Positions 12,216-25,500 of a stretch of 64,000 nt of DNA are shown piece after piece (position 1 is the first letter of the stretch; every line of letters begins with the position of its first letter). This stretch comes from Hermatobates lingyangjiaoensis. Taxonomy: Eukaryota > Arthropoda > Insecta > Hemiptera > Hermatobatidae. The translations under genes were made by a program, and so were the position numbers. The notes beneath the pieces are model-generated. The model did no database searches. It was given only the letters and a program-made list of their open reading frames with translations, and had not been told where the DNA came from. Where the stretch lies: assembly GCA_026182355.1 (NCBI GenBank), contig JAPFBL010001929.1, positions 303,501-367,500 on the forward strand. Reading direction: 5' to 3'.

Positions 12216-12611
12216 AACCCCAATTGACTTGGCTTCAAAATGTATCAGAGTTTGCATTCAACATTTCTGAATCTATTTTCCCATGTATCGTAATCGCCTG
12301 ATGCTGTTTTTAATGACAATGGACATTTTATCAAAAACACTCCAAAAATTGAATGATATTTTGGTTTAGTGTTACTTAGACTTATTTAAAAGTTGAATCA
12401 AGTTAAGATTTACTTTTATGGAAATTAATGATATCTTGTGTAGTTGTGCTATTTATCAATCTATTAAAATAAAAAAAATAAAATCAAATGAATTTCAATA
12501 AATATAAACAAATAAAAGAATTTAAAATAGAAATTGAAAGATTTGTTTGTACTATAGACTTCTAACAATCAATAAAACAGTTAAATACATGCACATTGTT
12601 AATATTAGTAT
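12216..12611. other. AT-rich spacer
   Basis: No gene seen. A direct repeat AATCAATAAAACAG occurs near 12567 and again just after the palindrome at about 12699. Confidence 0.45.
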
Positions 12612-12702
12612 GATTTATATTAGAAATAGGTAAAACCGTCATACCTCTTACGTAGGATCATCTTACGAGGTATGACGGTTTTACCTATTTCTAATATAAA
12701 TC
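12612..12702. repeat. Perfect inverted repeat, 36 bp arms
   Basis: The arm at 12612-12647 is the exact reverse complement of 12667-12702, with a 19-base loop that is itself partly palindromic. The sequence would form a long hairpin. It is probably a small foldback element. AATCAATAAAACAG on both sides may mark duplicated target sequence. Confidence 0.85.
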
Positions 12703-13406
12703 AATAAAACAGTGTTAATACAAGTTTGTCGTGGGAAGGTTATACATTCATACAAACTATTTAAAAGAATGTAAACAAATTTGAAATATTTTAAATTTAA
12801 TCTGTGAAATTTTATTTAATTTCTTCAAATGTAATAATTGTTGATATATACTTTTGATTTTGATTGTGTTGGAAAGTGTGATGTGTATACGAGGTTGGTT
12901 CAAGTGGAAATGTTTAAGGTGTCCTTTGATTAACTAGTATTGAAATATAACACTTTGGTTTTTGTCCAGGTGCTTTTGATTTTTTTTACGCTGAGAGTGT
13001 TTGTAATAAGATTTGAGTTTGTTTCCTAAATGTATTGATCTTATCATTGAAGTAGCTTAGAACAATCAATGAACAAATAATATATTACCTTTAGCACCAC
13101 AGTCAGCTTGGAGGGTCAAGGTTATGATAACTAGGAGGTTATTTCGCAATTAATTATTGTTTCCCGAAGTTGGTTGAATTAAATTATTTAAAGTTTCATT
13201 AAATCTATTTTGGGAATCACATATGTAACCATGTTCAGTAGTTTAGTGGGTCATTCTTGAAAACATTATACAATAAATATTCAAGAATAAATAATGGAAT
13301 ATTATTTATAAAAAAACAACAACAGGAACTGTTGATTTAGGAAAAGTGTAATTTTGGCAATAGTGACCTTTTTTTTTTTAAGGAGATTTGGTGGATTGGA
13401 AGAGGG
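12703..13406. other. 3' flank of the scavenger receptor gene
   Basis: AT-rich sequence downstream (- strand) of the stop at 13407. TTTATT at 12811-12816 reads AATAAA on the - strand and is a possible polyadenylation signal. No other feature is recognised. Confidence 0.4.
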
Positions 13407-13712
13407 TCAAGGGTCGGGATCGAGTGATGTTTCCGACATTTGGTTTTCAAGACGAGTGTAGGAGTCGCGAAGGATGAGGAGACGATGTTGTCCGTTGACG
13501 AGGAATGATGATCCCCTTCTTAAGGTCGCTCTGCCTCGAGCGATCGTCTTTTCGTTGAACACCACATGTCTATAGGACTTGACAAAAATAAAGATGAGTA
13601 TGCTGCTGCCAGTGACTATCAGGCTGTAGGTACCTAAGGGTACCAGCCAGTCGCACAGTGTTGTCGCTAAGTAGATTAATCTGTACAAATGACCCGGTAA
13701 TTCTTCGACTCC
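13407..13712 (-). CDS. Scavenger receptor last exon: membrane segment and cytosolic tail
   Basis: The exon starts after TTTTTCCAG and is phase 0. It encodes GVEELPGHLYRLIYLATTL, a hydrophobic span (about WLVPLGTYSLIVTGSSILIF), a basic stop-transfer stretch and a tail of about 55 residues ending SETSLDPDP, then TGA. The tail is longer than in vertebrate CD36 and contains an HRLL sequence that could act as a sorting signal (inference). Placement directly after CWVEE of the previous exon rebuilds the family signature WxEEGxEELP. Confidence 0.92.
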   Translation of the reverse strand, partial: GVEELPGHLYRLIYLATTLCDWLVPLGTYSLIVTGSSILIFIFVKSYRHVVFNEKTIARGRATLRRGSSFLVNGQHRLLILRDSYTRLENQMSETSLDPDP

Positions 13713-14875
13713 CTGGAAAAACAAAAATATAAAGTCATATACAACTATATTCAGTAGTATAGAGAGTCATTCTTAAAAACATTATACAAACAAGTATTCA
13801 AGATTAATGAGTATGCTACCCACCAAACAAAATCCCTTTATAGTATCAAGAGTGGGAACCACAAAGACTGGCTCTCATACGTAAGGTCATGGTTTGTGGA
13901 GAGGAGTGGCCCGTTAGGCCTTCCTCATTAATTAAAAAAGGTTATTATAAAGAATTTGTAAAATTTTTGTACAGTATAGACATTTAAGAAAAAGATATTA
14001 TAATGTTGAATTATGAATGAATGTAAAATAAGTTCAAATAAGTATTTTGTAGTGTTAATGAAAGAAGAATTGCATACAATTTGAGGATGATGCATGTAAT
14101 ACACAATGGAACATGCTGGAATAAAATACAAAATAAAAAAAAAGTATCAAGAGTTTAAAAAAATATAACAAAGACACATATATACAAAAAAACAAAAACG
14201 TTTTGTTTATTATGATCATGATTCTACTTCAAATGTTTACTGAATTCAGTGAAACTGAAGTTTACATTGTTCTGCCAGTCAATTGATTCATGCTAGAATA
14301 AAGAGGAACAAAATACTCTTAAGATAGGACGGTTTACAGAAACCGATGAAAGACTCCAAAAAGAGGTAGAGATGATAACTTAGAGCACTAAACTTTTCGG
14401 AGACAATTTCATAGAATATGACCTTACTTTTAGTTCAATAGGCAGTACTGTAGTACTTTGTGAGGTACTTCTCAATGGTGTACCTAAAAAGAGCAGCAGT
14501 AGTACCATCCTACTTATATTTAAACATTTTTTTCTTGGTATTCATTAACTTGACACTGTTATTAAAGAGTTCTTCCCCATATTTACATCTTTTTCCTTCA
14601 TCTCTTCTATTTTTAGTGTCCATCATTTCTTATTTAATGTTATTGTTTTCTGATACTTTTATATTTAGTTTGTTTTTTTTTGTTTTATCAGTCAAATATT
14701 TTGACTCTGACGAAGACCGCTTGTTACGGTTGAAAGATCTTAGTCATGTTTTCCCATTTCTTATTGTGGTTTCATCATTGATTGTTATTTCACGTGTTTA
14801 TGTGAAATCTTTTTATATATATATTCAAAACACAATAAGAAATAGGAAAAAAACATTTTGCAGTTTGATCACTGA

Positions 14876-14919
<44 letters not shown>

Positions 14920-17900
14920 ACTTTAAATTACAAATAACACATCACAGAAAAAAGACAAAATGGACACTTACTAAATTCAATATTTTGAAGTGTTCTTCGT
15001 TATCAGGAGAAGACTAGAAGAGAGGACGAAGTGAGAGAACGTCGAAGGACGGAACGCGAGTATATATATATACATTTTGACCACTTGTTAAGTCCGGTTG
15101 AAAACTGTTTTTTTTTCATATTTTTCAACTTACTGGTTGAATTTTTTTTAAATAATAAAGATGCAATAAAAATAATTACCTCTTCTACCCAGCAGAGAGG
15201 AAACGTAATGGATGGGAATTTTCTCACCAATCCAATACTTGAGTGGGACACTTGAAGGTTGATTTGAACTCTGACTCTTCCCTCTAAAGGAACTCCGAGT
15301 TTCTATTAAAAAAAAAACAAATAGCTATAAGGAAGTTGAAGAGATATATGTTTGTTGTTTTGACTAAGTAGGCAATGTTTAGACATACTGGTTGTATTTT
15401 AAAAACAGTTGTGTGTTTTTCTGGATCTGGAGACAACCCTTCAACTTCGTTTAAGATCTTTTCATCTTTAACTCCAAGATAATGTGGAAGTGATACGAAT
15501 ATTGGTGAATCTGTAACAAACAAGAATGTATTTGTTATACTTTAAACAAATGATTATTTCAAAAAATCTGTAGTCGTCTACACTCAAGTTTACTATAATT
15601 AAAAAGAAAATTCAAACTGATTAATCACAAATTGATTTTTATCTCCTCAAAAGCTTTCATATTCAACATAACTAAAAATTTTTACATTTTATTAAAAATA
15701 AAACTTTTTTGTTATTCATTCAAGTGAAAATGGTTCCGTTTCAGTAACTCTATAGATCAAGTCATTCCCCTACTGATGATGTTCTCCGATTTGAGAAATA
15801 ATCTTTTATGATCATAAAATTAAAATAACTGAAAATTTCTTTAATTATTTCTGTTTATATATGTTTATCCAATATAGTGGTGCTCAAAATCATTGCATCT
15901 TATTCTCTAAATCTCATTTCAATTGATTATTATCACTTTTTTAAAAATTTCAAGTAGGAAGAATTTCATTAATTAAGTAAAGAAATGAATTGGAAAAATC
16001 AAAATGCTTAGTACATTAGTATATAAATGCTGTAAATGTATTTAATGTTATTTTTTTCTCATACTTCTATATTTCCTTCTTTTTTAGTTGGTTTTATCAG
16101 ACTTATTTTATTAATATATATATATATATATTCAGTTGGGTTTTTGACTCTGACGAAGACCGCTTGTTACGGTTGAAAGATCTTAGTCTTGTTTTCCCAT
16201 TTTCATATTGTGGTTTGATCATTGATTGTTATTTCACGTGTTTATGTGAAATCTTTATATATATATATATATATATATATTTGTTAAATTTGGGAGAAGT
16301 CCCTTATTCAAACATATTTCATTGAACAATTGACTATGGGAGAAGTCCTTCATTCAAACATATTCTCCAACATATATAAACATATATTCTATAATGTTTG
16401 ATGAAGGAAAGAAGAAATTATTCAGAAACCTTGAAAAACTGGTGAAGAAATTGACATCAGTAAAATGTGGTCAATTGTCCAATGAAATATATATATATAC
16501 AATATACAAATATGAAACGGTCCATTAGGACAAAATATCAAACGATTAGAATAAAAGAAACGTAGAATATTAGAACATGTAGAAACAACATACAACTCAC
16601 TTTAATAGTGATTTTTAGGATATACTGGTATTATTGCAGGTGCAATATTGCGAAATATTACTATAGATGGTAACTGTTATATCACCACTGAGATAAGAGT
16701 CCGATAGGTGGTGCATGATGCAGAATGGTGAATCAGACTAGGTGTGGGCAGAGCTTGAAATCTCTATTTTAATAAGAACCTTCATTCAAGTGAGAATGGT
16801 TCCGTTTCAGTAACTCTTTAACTGAAGTCATTCCCTTGTTGATGATGTTGCTCCAATTTGGGAAATAATCTTTTCTGATCTTAAGCATGATGCTCATGCC
16901 TTCAAATCATCACTAAATACACTAAATAAATCATTTGTTGGTATAATTTATCCTGAAGATTGCTGATATGAATCTTGGCCATAGTCTGGGATTATTATGT
17001 GGGAGATAAAGGACAAGGTTAGCTCAATGGTTAACGTACTCGCCTCTGGCCTGGTAGTCAGGGGTTCGATCCCCACGGGGAAGGTGAATAAATCTGAGTA
17101 CGTCGTCTCTCAGAGAGAACGTTAAGCCTTCGGTCTCGAGCCTGTATGATGCCAGATACTCGTTCAACATCTTTACTCCAAATGCACTTGAGTTAGGTAA
17201 AATTTAGGACTCCCAATGTAGAATATGTAGAATGACCGATCAAACAAAAAGCCGGTAAACTTTACTTTATCACTCGCTAGGGGATCGGTTAAAACAAAAA
17301 AAAATAAATAAAAAATAAAAACACATGTGGCAGACAGAGAATCTTGTCTATGCCGATTACAATCTATCTAGGTCTATGATTACAAACATGTGCAATGCTC
17401 TCCTTACTTCAGAGTGCATAAAAGATACATTTTCCAAATTCAAGATTGACAAATTATTTTATAATATTTTCTTTTAACACTGTTTTGCTATTTTCAATTT
17501 TTTTTATTCCAGGTGAGGTCAATACATGTCCTCACCTAGTTCTTTTTATAGGGTGGTTTATCGTATTCATAAAATTGTCAAACGACTTGTCGAAGTGACT
17601 TTTGTCCAAATAGACTTTGTCAAACGACTTTTCCGTTTATACCAAACTTTCAGACGTTTAGACTGAAAGCGTTTGCTTTTCTAAACAAGCGTTTGTATTA
17701 ATAAAAGTTCCTGAATTCGGTTCTAACAGTTTTATGTAATCCTAGGGTTAGGCGTAAAACAAGATTTTGTTATCTCCCATATGAAAAGACCTTGTGTCAG
17801 ACTGAGTCACAAATTGAAAAGTATGGTTGATTGGGGGGGGGGGGGGGGGGTTTCTAAAGGAACTTCTAATATTAAAATTGTGAAATTATCTTTGGTGTCC

Positions 17901-20900
17901 CTATATTATAATTGATTTTTTTTATTATCATGCGGTTTTTATATTAATTAATTGTATTCTTAAGATCCTTTCGATTTTGAACTATCATGTACTGAGGGGA
18001 TATGTGGTATTCACACTTGCGTTACGCAATGACAACCAGTACCATTCATACACCTTTCAAATTATTCAAAAAAAAACTTACCGAACTGGCAAGGCCTGAT
18101 GGACTGCAGTCCATCGGGAGGACACTTCTGTCTTCCTGGGCAGAAACACTTGTTTGGTTTGTAGCTGTCTCCTGAGGTGAAGAGGTCGTCGTCTGTTGTG
18201 TACACCCCTACCTTGATGCCATCTTTTTTTGAATCACCTCGATATCTCAAAGGCCAAACACGACACAGATCCTTGTCCCAGACGTTAACCACATCTTCCT
18301 TTGTTACATCTCTCGGCGGGAAGAAGGAACCTGAAGTAAAATTAATATTTTTGTTTAAAACCTTTCAATTAATAGTTTAACATAAAATTTGAAACATTTG
18401 TCTTTGAATCATAATGTGGAGACCACTATTGAAGAGATCACATGCTACACAATGGGTCTCGATTGAGAATAGTGAGCAGTTAATAACTCCTAGAATTATA
18501 GAGTGATCCAAAAGTATCTGGAAAATCTGTGGTTTGTGTTTGATTTGTTTTGTTTTTCAATGGCCACAGTTGTAGACTTTCACCTTCTAGAGCCACTCTA
18601 GGGGTGGAAAGTATGGCTCATTCATTATTTGGTACCCACTTTAGTAATAAGTCAGACACAGTACCGGTTTGATTATACAATCTGAGTCTTAAATTCTGCC
18701 TAACTCAAGAGCATTAAGAGTCAAAATCTTTAGAGTAGCTGACATCTTACAAGCTCAAGATCAACGGCTAGGCGTTCTCTACGAAGGATGACGTGCTTAG
18801 ATTTTTTTACTTATCGCGCAAAAGAAAATCAAGGTAGTGTGAGAATTGAACCCAGGATCTACCAGTGTAGAGCTAGGCTACCCTGGCCCCAAATATGGTT
18901 TGTATTGAAGTTGTATAAATTTAATTAACTCTACGTTTTCATGAGCTATAAAAGAATTAAACAACAACTTTCAACACAGAAAAAAAATATTATAAAAGAG
19001 CGCATTTCAAATATCTAATTGTTTTTGTTTATTCTCAGGTTATACGTGCATATTGCAGTTAAACTCTATTTCTTTTCATCCGGTTGTTCATTTAGTTAGT
19101 TCAATTAGTCTTCTAAAATTGAGGAAATATTGCTTAGTGTTATGCATTGTTTTGTATTATTGCTATAGCATTCATTTGTAATATTGATATAACATGGGGT
19201 TGTATTGTTGTTATAGCATTGTATTATATTATTGCTAAAACATCGTTTTGAATTATATCTGTAACTTGGGGTTTTTTGTATTATTGCTATAACATGGGGT
19301 TGTATTGTTGTTATAGCATGTATTATATTATTCCTATAACATCGTTTTGAATTATTTCTATAACTTGGGGTTTTTTGTATTATTGCTATAACATGGGGTT
19401 GTATCATTGCTATAGCATTGTATTATATTATTTCTATGACATGGTTGGTTTTTATTATTGCTATAACATCGTTTTGTATTACTTCTATAACATGTTTTTT
19501 TTTAAAAAAAAATTATGGCTATAGAATTGTATTATATTATTGCTATAACATATTTTTTTAAATTATTATTTCTATATATTATTGCTATATATAGGATATT
19601 ATTGCTATAACATCGTTTTGTACTATTGCCTTATTATGGGTTTGTAATATTGCTATAACACTGTTTTGTATTATTGCTACAAGAATGTTTTCCTTTCAAC
19701 GTTCTTTGGGTGACGATTTAGTCATTTTTCATTTGCACCACACAGTTAATACATTTGCAAGCCACATTATTCCTGAAAGCACCACCGTTATTTGGTGTCG
19801 TCTACCCAAGTGCAAACCACACCGAATGTTACTTAGCTTTGGTGATCGAACAGAAGCCGGTGTGGCTGCGGACTTTTGCCTTTATATTCACTATAACATA
19901 ATAATGAAGCGCATTGTAATTTTTTTCATGTATATTACACAACTAATTAGTTGTTTCAAACCAAAATGTACACTTCGTTACTACTGTATTTCATCACTAT
20001 AATAATAAACTATAATCCTAGTAAAACAGAATATGTGTGGTCAGAAAAACTTAAGTTTTTTTGTGTTTTTTGTTAACTGTTATATCTAATGAAACACAAA
20101 AAGAGCCCCTTCCTATAACAGACGATGATTGAATTTACATTATTTATTTATTTATGTAAATTACTTATTTCATATAGTAATAAATTATTTTAAAAAATAA
20201 AAACACACTTTTTTACTAAAATGTTAAAATTTTATTTAAAATTAAAATATACACTTCTTTATCTCTGCATTTCTTCAGTATAATAATAAACTCTATAAGC
20301 CTGGTAATATAAAATATTACGCGTGTCAAGTAAAACTTAAGTTTGTTATGTTTTAGTTAACCTTTGTATCAAATCAAACGAAAAAAGAGTCCCTTTCTAT
20401 AACAGACAATGCTTAGTTTTAATATAGAATATTACGGGTGGTAAGTAAAAACTTAAGTTTTGTTATGTTTTAGTTAACTTTTGTATCAAATCAAACGTAA
20501 AAAGAGTCCCTTTCTATAATAGACAATGGTTAGTTTACTATTTAATATATTAATTATTTCAAAACCAATGAAAAGTGATAGATACTTAAATTTCACTTCT
20601 CATCATCCTGTCCTACATAAAATCAACACTGCTAGGGGCCTTGTTTTTAGAGCATTGCACCTTAGTGACAATAATTATCACAACAAAAATATTGCAATAG
20701 TCAGACAGATACTGCAACACAACAATTTTCCCAAAAAGGTTATAAATAACATAATGCGTGCAACAAGTAATATAACAACATCTAGAACTACCGATATTAA
20801 TAACATAGAGCAATCCAACAAGTATAAGAGTTTTGTGTACGTCAAGGGTTTATCGGAACAATTAGAAAAAGCTTTAAGAAATAAAATAGACTGCAAATTA

Positions 20901-22522
20901 GCCCAAAAAAACCTTAACACACTTAACAAGATAATATTTTTCAAATTAAAGAGTCCAGTTGCCTACAATAATAAAAGTAATGTTGTGTACTCGGTCAAAT
21001 GCTCAGATTGTGAAGTACTATATATAGGACAAACCAGTCAATATTTAAAAAACAGAATTACACAGCATCAGAATGATATTAGGCACAAAAGAACAGTTTG
21101 CGCTCTAGCTAATCATGCATGCACAAATAATCATTCGTTTCAATTTCATGACACGAAAATTTTGGAATATGAAAAGCACACCAAAAAGAGGAATTTAAAA
21201 GAGATGATAAATATTATGAAGACACCAACTGCCTGCAATAAGCGATCAGATATATCAAGCCTTAGTTTAATTTATTCCAAACTCCTGCAATAGTTGCCAT
21301 TGAACTGTTTCTTATGTTTGACATTAGGGAGTAGCTTGTGTTCCTTTGTAGGGTTATGTAACCTTCCTGCATATGTGTATTTGTTATGATGTAGCCAGAT
21401 TTAAGCATGGACCTGTAAATTAGTGTTTCTTCTAAATCAAGGTAATATGTTTGTAAAATTTGTTTTTTCCTCTGAATTTGTTTTAATCTTTGACTCTTTT
21501 TTTCATGGTTTTGTAATTTGCTGTGTTATTACTGTCTGTTGTGGTTTTTGCTGTTTTTGAAAATGTGGTTTTTTGGTATTCTGAATAATTAATAATATGT
21601 AACTAGGTTTAAACGACAAATGTCTGTTTTTAAATAATAATAATAGCACTAGGTATTTTATGATACTTTTGTGGTTCTCTGGGTACTTTAATTGTTGTTT
21701 GTGTCGTTTGTTTTCTGTTGGATGGTGTTCGATGATGTATTTATCTTGCTTTACTTATGTCGTTTAATAAATTGTTTTTTAGCCTTGAAAATGCCAAACA
21801 ACTTTTGGCGAAACGTCGGCTGATCATCAGGAGTTGTATGTTTTATGACCAAAATCCTCAATAACCCCTTATGTGAATTTGAAATATCAGTGGTCGAGAA
21901 ACTATATCAATATTATTTCATATAGTAATAAACTTATTTTAAAGAAACATTATAACTGTTACGAATAAATAAAAAAGACCTTATGACGGTAAGAAATATA
22001 TTTAGTTTATGAAGCGATTTGATATTAAAGACAGGTGGAGGGGCTTACCTTCTGAAGCTCTGATAGAATTACAAGGATCGTTGTGCCAATAAGGAAGATG
22101 GTCAAAACCGTTCAGTCGGGTCATCAGGCCGAATTCTTTCCAATTTCCCAAAGCACCTCCCTCTATTGTCTGAATATCCGAAAGGAGGCTTGTATTTCTC
22201 TACAAAACAAAATCAAACAAAAATTAGTTATTAATAAGTTTCATTATTTCATTTATAAATGAGCGCATCCCTAGGAACTAGAGCTATTATGAGACAATTT
22301 AATGAGTTACATATATATATTAGCTCTTCGCTTATTCCTAGTTAATTTTTCATATTCAACTAGATCCGGGACGTGTGTGACACCACTGTTGGTCTCCAAC
22401 CGTCGCTTCGCCACTGAGCTTGGTGTCCCTATATCTACTCTCCTAATGACGGTTCAAACGGAACTTAGAGATAGTAAGTGTGTTTGTTCCTTTGTTCTGT
22501 GTCTGTGATTTACTACGAAACG

Positions 22523-22554
<32 letters not shown>

Positions 22555-25500
22555 AACAAGTAATAAGGTAAATGTTTAGAGAATTCAAAAAGGTAATGGA
22601 ACTTATAGTTTTTTGGTAAAATAGATCATTCTATTAACGATTGTTGTGTTTATTTTTCGTAAGCTAATAATGTGGTATTCTTTATTCCCAACACTAGTGA
22701 TACTTGATGTGTGTAAGGTCATTTAATTTATTTAGCTTAATATTTACTCTAAAATAATACTGAACAGATCTGCATTATGAAAAATTTACTTATATATTTG
22801 TAACTCGCTTTAAAATAGAAATGATGATCCAAACTGGACACCATACGAGTTCAAAATCGAAGAAGAGTAGTACTTGCAAACTCCAATTTTTGGACAATCC
22901 GTCTTCAGAAGAAAAAAAATAGGGAGACTAAGCACGCTGTAGCCGTAACGGTAAGTAACCCGTAAGTTAACCCTCTTCTGAAGACAGATTGCTCCAACAT
23001 TTGAGTTTATAAGTGATTTTGAACTCAATATATCAACAACATCAGAAGTAAAAATAACAAGTTCTTGCTGCTGAGCGCCTTATGAGACTGTGTCGATTAC
23101 TGCCTGAACAGGGTATATATAGGCAAAAAAGAAGAGAGGCAACTGTGTACAGCTGGAAAGGATGAAATTGGAAATCATAAATATTTAGTAAGGCCAAGGG
23201 TAAACGATAAAATACAATTTGATAAATATAATACTCACCCCAATAAGCAACCCCATCTTGGAAGGAGGTCTTTTTCCTCGAGGGTAAAATGTATTCGCTA
23301 GTCGGGTAAGCTTCTCCTCAAAGCCAAACATGAGTTGATCGGCTGTTATTTGATTGAAGACTTTTGATTTGTAAAACGCCTTCAGAGCCATTGATATCGG
23401 CATTCGAAGTAGGGGAGAAAGTTCGGCGGCTTTTGATGTCAAAGTCTAAAACACAATCATCATTTTCAAAATAACCTTGCTTTCTTTAGTTTAAAACACC
23501 TTTCAAGTACTCGATGAAGTACATAAAGCAGCATTTTACAATGAATCCTATATACATCAAGTGGTATAGGACAGCACACCATACAAGAACTCCTTAGGAC
23601 AGAGGATAGGGAAAACAGGAAGCAATACTGCGATTCTCTTCAAGAACACAGACGATCAAAGATACTTCTCAATAAGTTTTGAGAACAGGAAAATCTTGAT
23701 TATATGGAAAGGAGTAGGAATAATCTAAGGATTTTAACCGGATTTCTAACGGGTCACTGCAAACTTAATGGCCATCTGCAAAGAATGGGCATTATCAATG
23801 ATGGTTTGTGCAGATTCTGTAAGGAGTAGGAAGAAACATCGTTGCACCTGTTGGCTGACTGATAAGCCACTGTAATGTACAGATGCAGGTGCTTCGGGAT
23901 ACTCAACAAAACTATAGAAGAACTTTTACCGTTGGACCCAGTAAAAGTGCTGAGCTTCTTGGAGGCGCTGAAGCTAACTAGGGTACTATAGTACAGAAGT
24001 GGGAGTACAATAGTTCTTTTGACACAGTTCTATAATCACCCTCAATAAATAAATAATACATACATAATACTACATAAGTCCTACATACAATCCCAACATC
24101 GGTTGACTCTGACGAAGACTGATTGTTACGGTTGAAAGATCTTAGCCTTTTTTCTCATTTATTATTATTAAGGATTTTATTACACAAGTAAATGTTTTCT
24201 TATCTCGATCAAATGTATTGAACACTACTTTTCTTTTTTATCGAGGTTTTGTCTAGCTTCAAACAATAAAACACCTTTAAGCCGACGTTTCGCCTATATT
24301 TGTAGACATCTTCAGGGCTACATCAATACAGAATTTAATTACAATAACATGAAAAAATGTTTATAAGTTACATTATTTAATTAATATTCATAATTACTTT
24401 GGTATTTTGCTATTGTAGGGAAATAACTACATAACCATTATATTCAAATCAGCCTATAGTGCTGCTCCTAGTGACTGTTTTACGAACATTCTATATCAGA
24501 CTTGATAAGTTAAAAAAAGTTTAAAAAATCCATGAAAACGACTCAAAAAAGAAACTGGAAACTACAGATATATTCTTTAATTACTAATTAATAGACTATA
24601 TATTTTACCATTTTTTTGTTATGTGAATGTAAAGGCTCATTTTCTATGAATCAGCTTAAATTTCGCGCTAATAATAAATTTACGTGTGATTATTGAACTA
24701 ATACTCGAAAATGAACAAATTACTTTTTTAAAATTATGTTTCGACCATCAGTTTGTCGTCAGGAAAAGAAGCTGAAGTTCACTTTCTTTTCTTACTATTT
24801 TTGCTATTAAAAATTGACTTTTTGATCTTTATAAGCTATCAGTCCAACTTGATTATACAAATTAGACAGTTGTGCTTAAAACATGAATAAACATGTTTAA
24901 TTTCAACTTGTAATATAATATTCTTTTTAAATATTATAAAGCAATTAATACTCTGGAATGTTTTCCCTTTTTATCGCAGAATTATTTACATTTGTAACGT
25001 TTTATATATTTAACTTTGCATTTTTAATATGTGTATGATTGCTAATTTTTGTATATTTTCTTGTATTTTATTTTGTATTTAAAACTATGAAAGTTTTGAA
25101 ATAAAACAGTAAATGTTTTAATACTTTTCTCAAACTGAGAAAATAGATTGAATGCAAGAAAATCTGCAAAAGAATATATATATAACTAATACAGCCGTAG
25201 ATAGAAATAAACTTATTATAGATAGAACTATTCAAATATTCAAATTACAGATAAAACTAATCTATTTAGAAAAAAATAATCTAATTATAATTAGAACTAA
25301 CGTAACTATAGATAGAAATAGTCTATTGTAGATACAACATATCACATTAAAGATAGAATCAATCTAATTATAGATAGAAAAATCCAATTATAAAGAAAAC
25401 AAACCTAATTATCAATAAAAAAAATCTGGAGTGGCCTACACTCTACTTTACTATAAGTAACTTAATGTCAAATTTCTTGAGTATATAAAACATAACGTAA

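Noticed and set aside
14460..15017. 185-codon + strand ORF
   Set aside because: It passes through a family A repeat and a (TA)n array (Tyr-Ile runs) and has no coding motif.
17016..17085. tRNA gene with A and B boxes
   Set aside because: It continues into a conserved SINE body and A-rich tail found at other sites, so it is a tRNA-derived SINE.
18177..18380. + strand ORF over receptor exon 4
   Set aside because: Antisense shadow of a well supported exon.
19685..20002. 105-codon ORF after the 19130 minisatellite
   Set aside because: No recognisable domain; it overlaps a repeat-like segment and the start of the triplicated unit at 20004.
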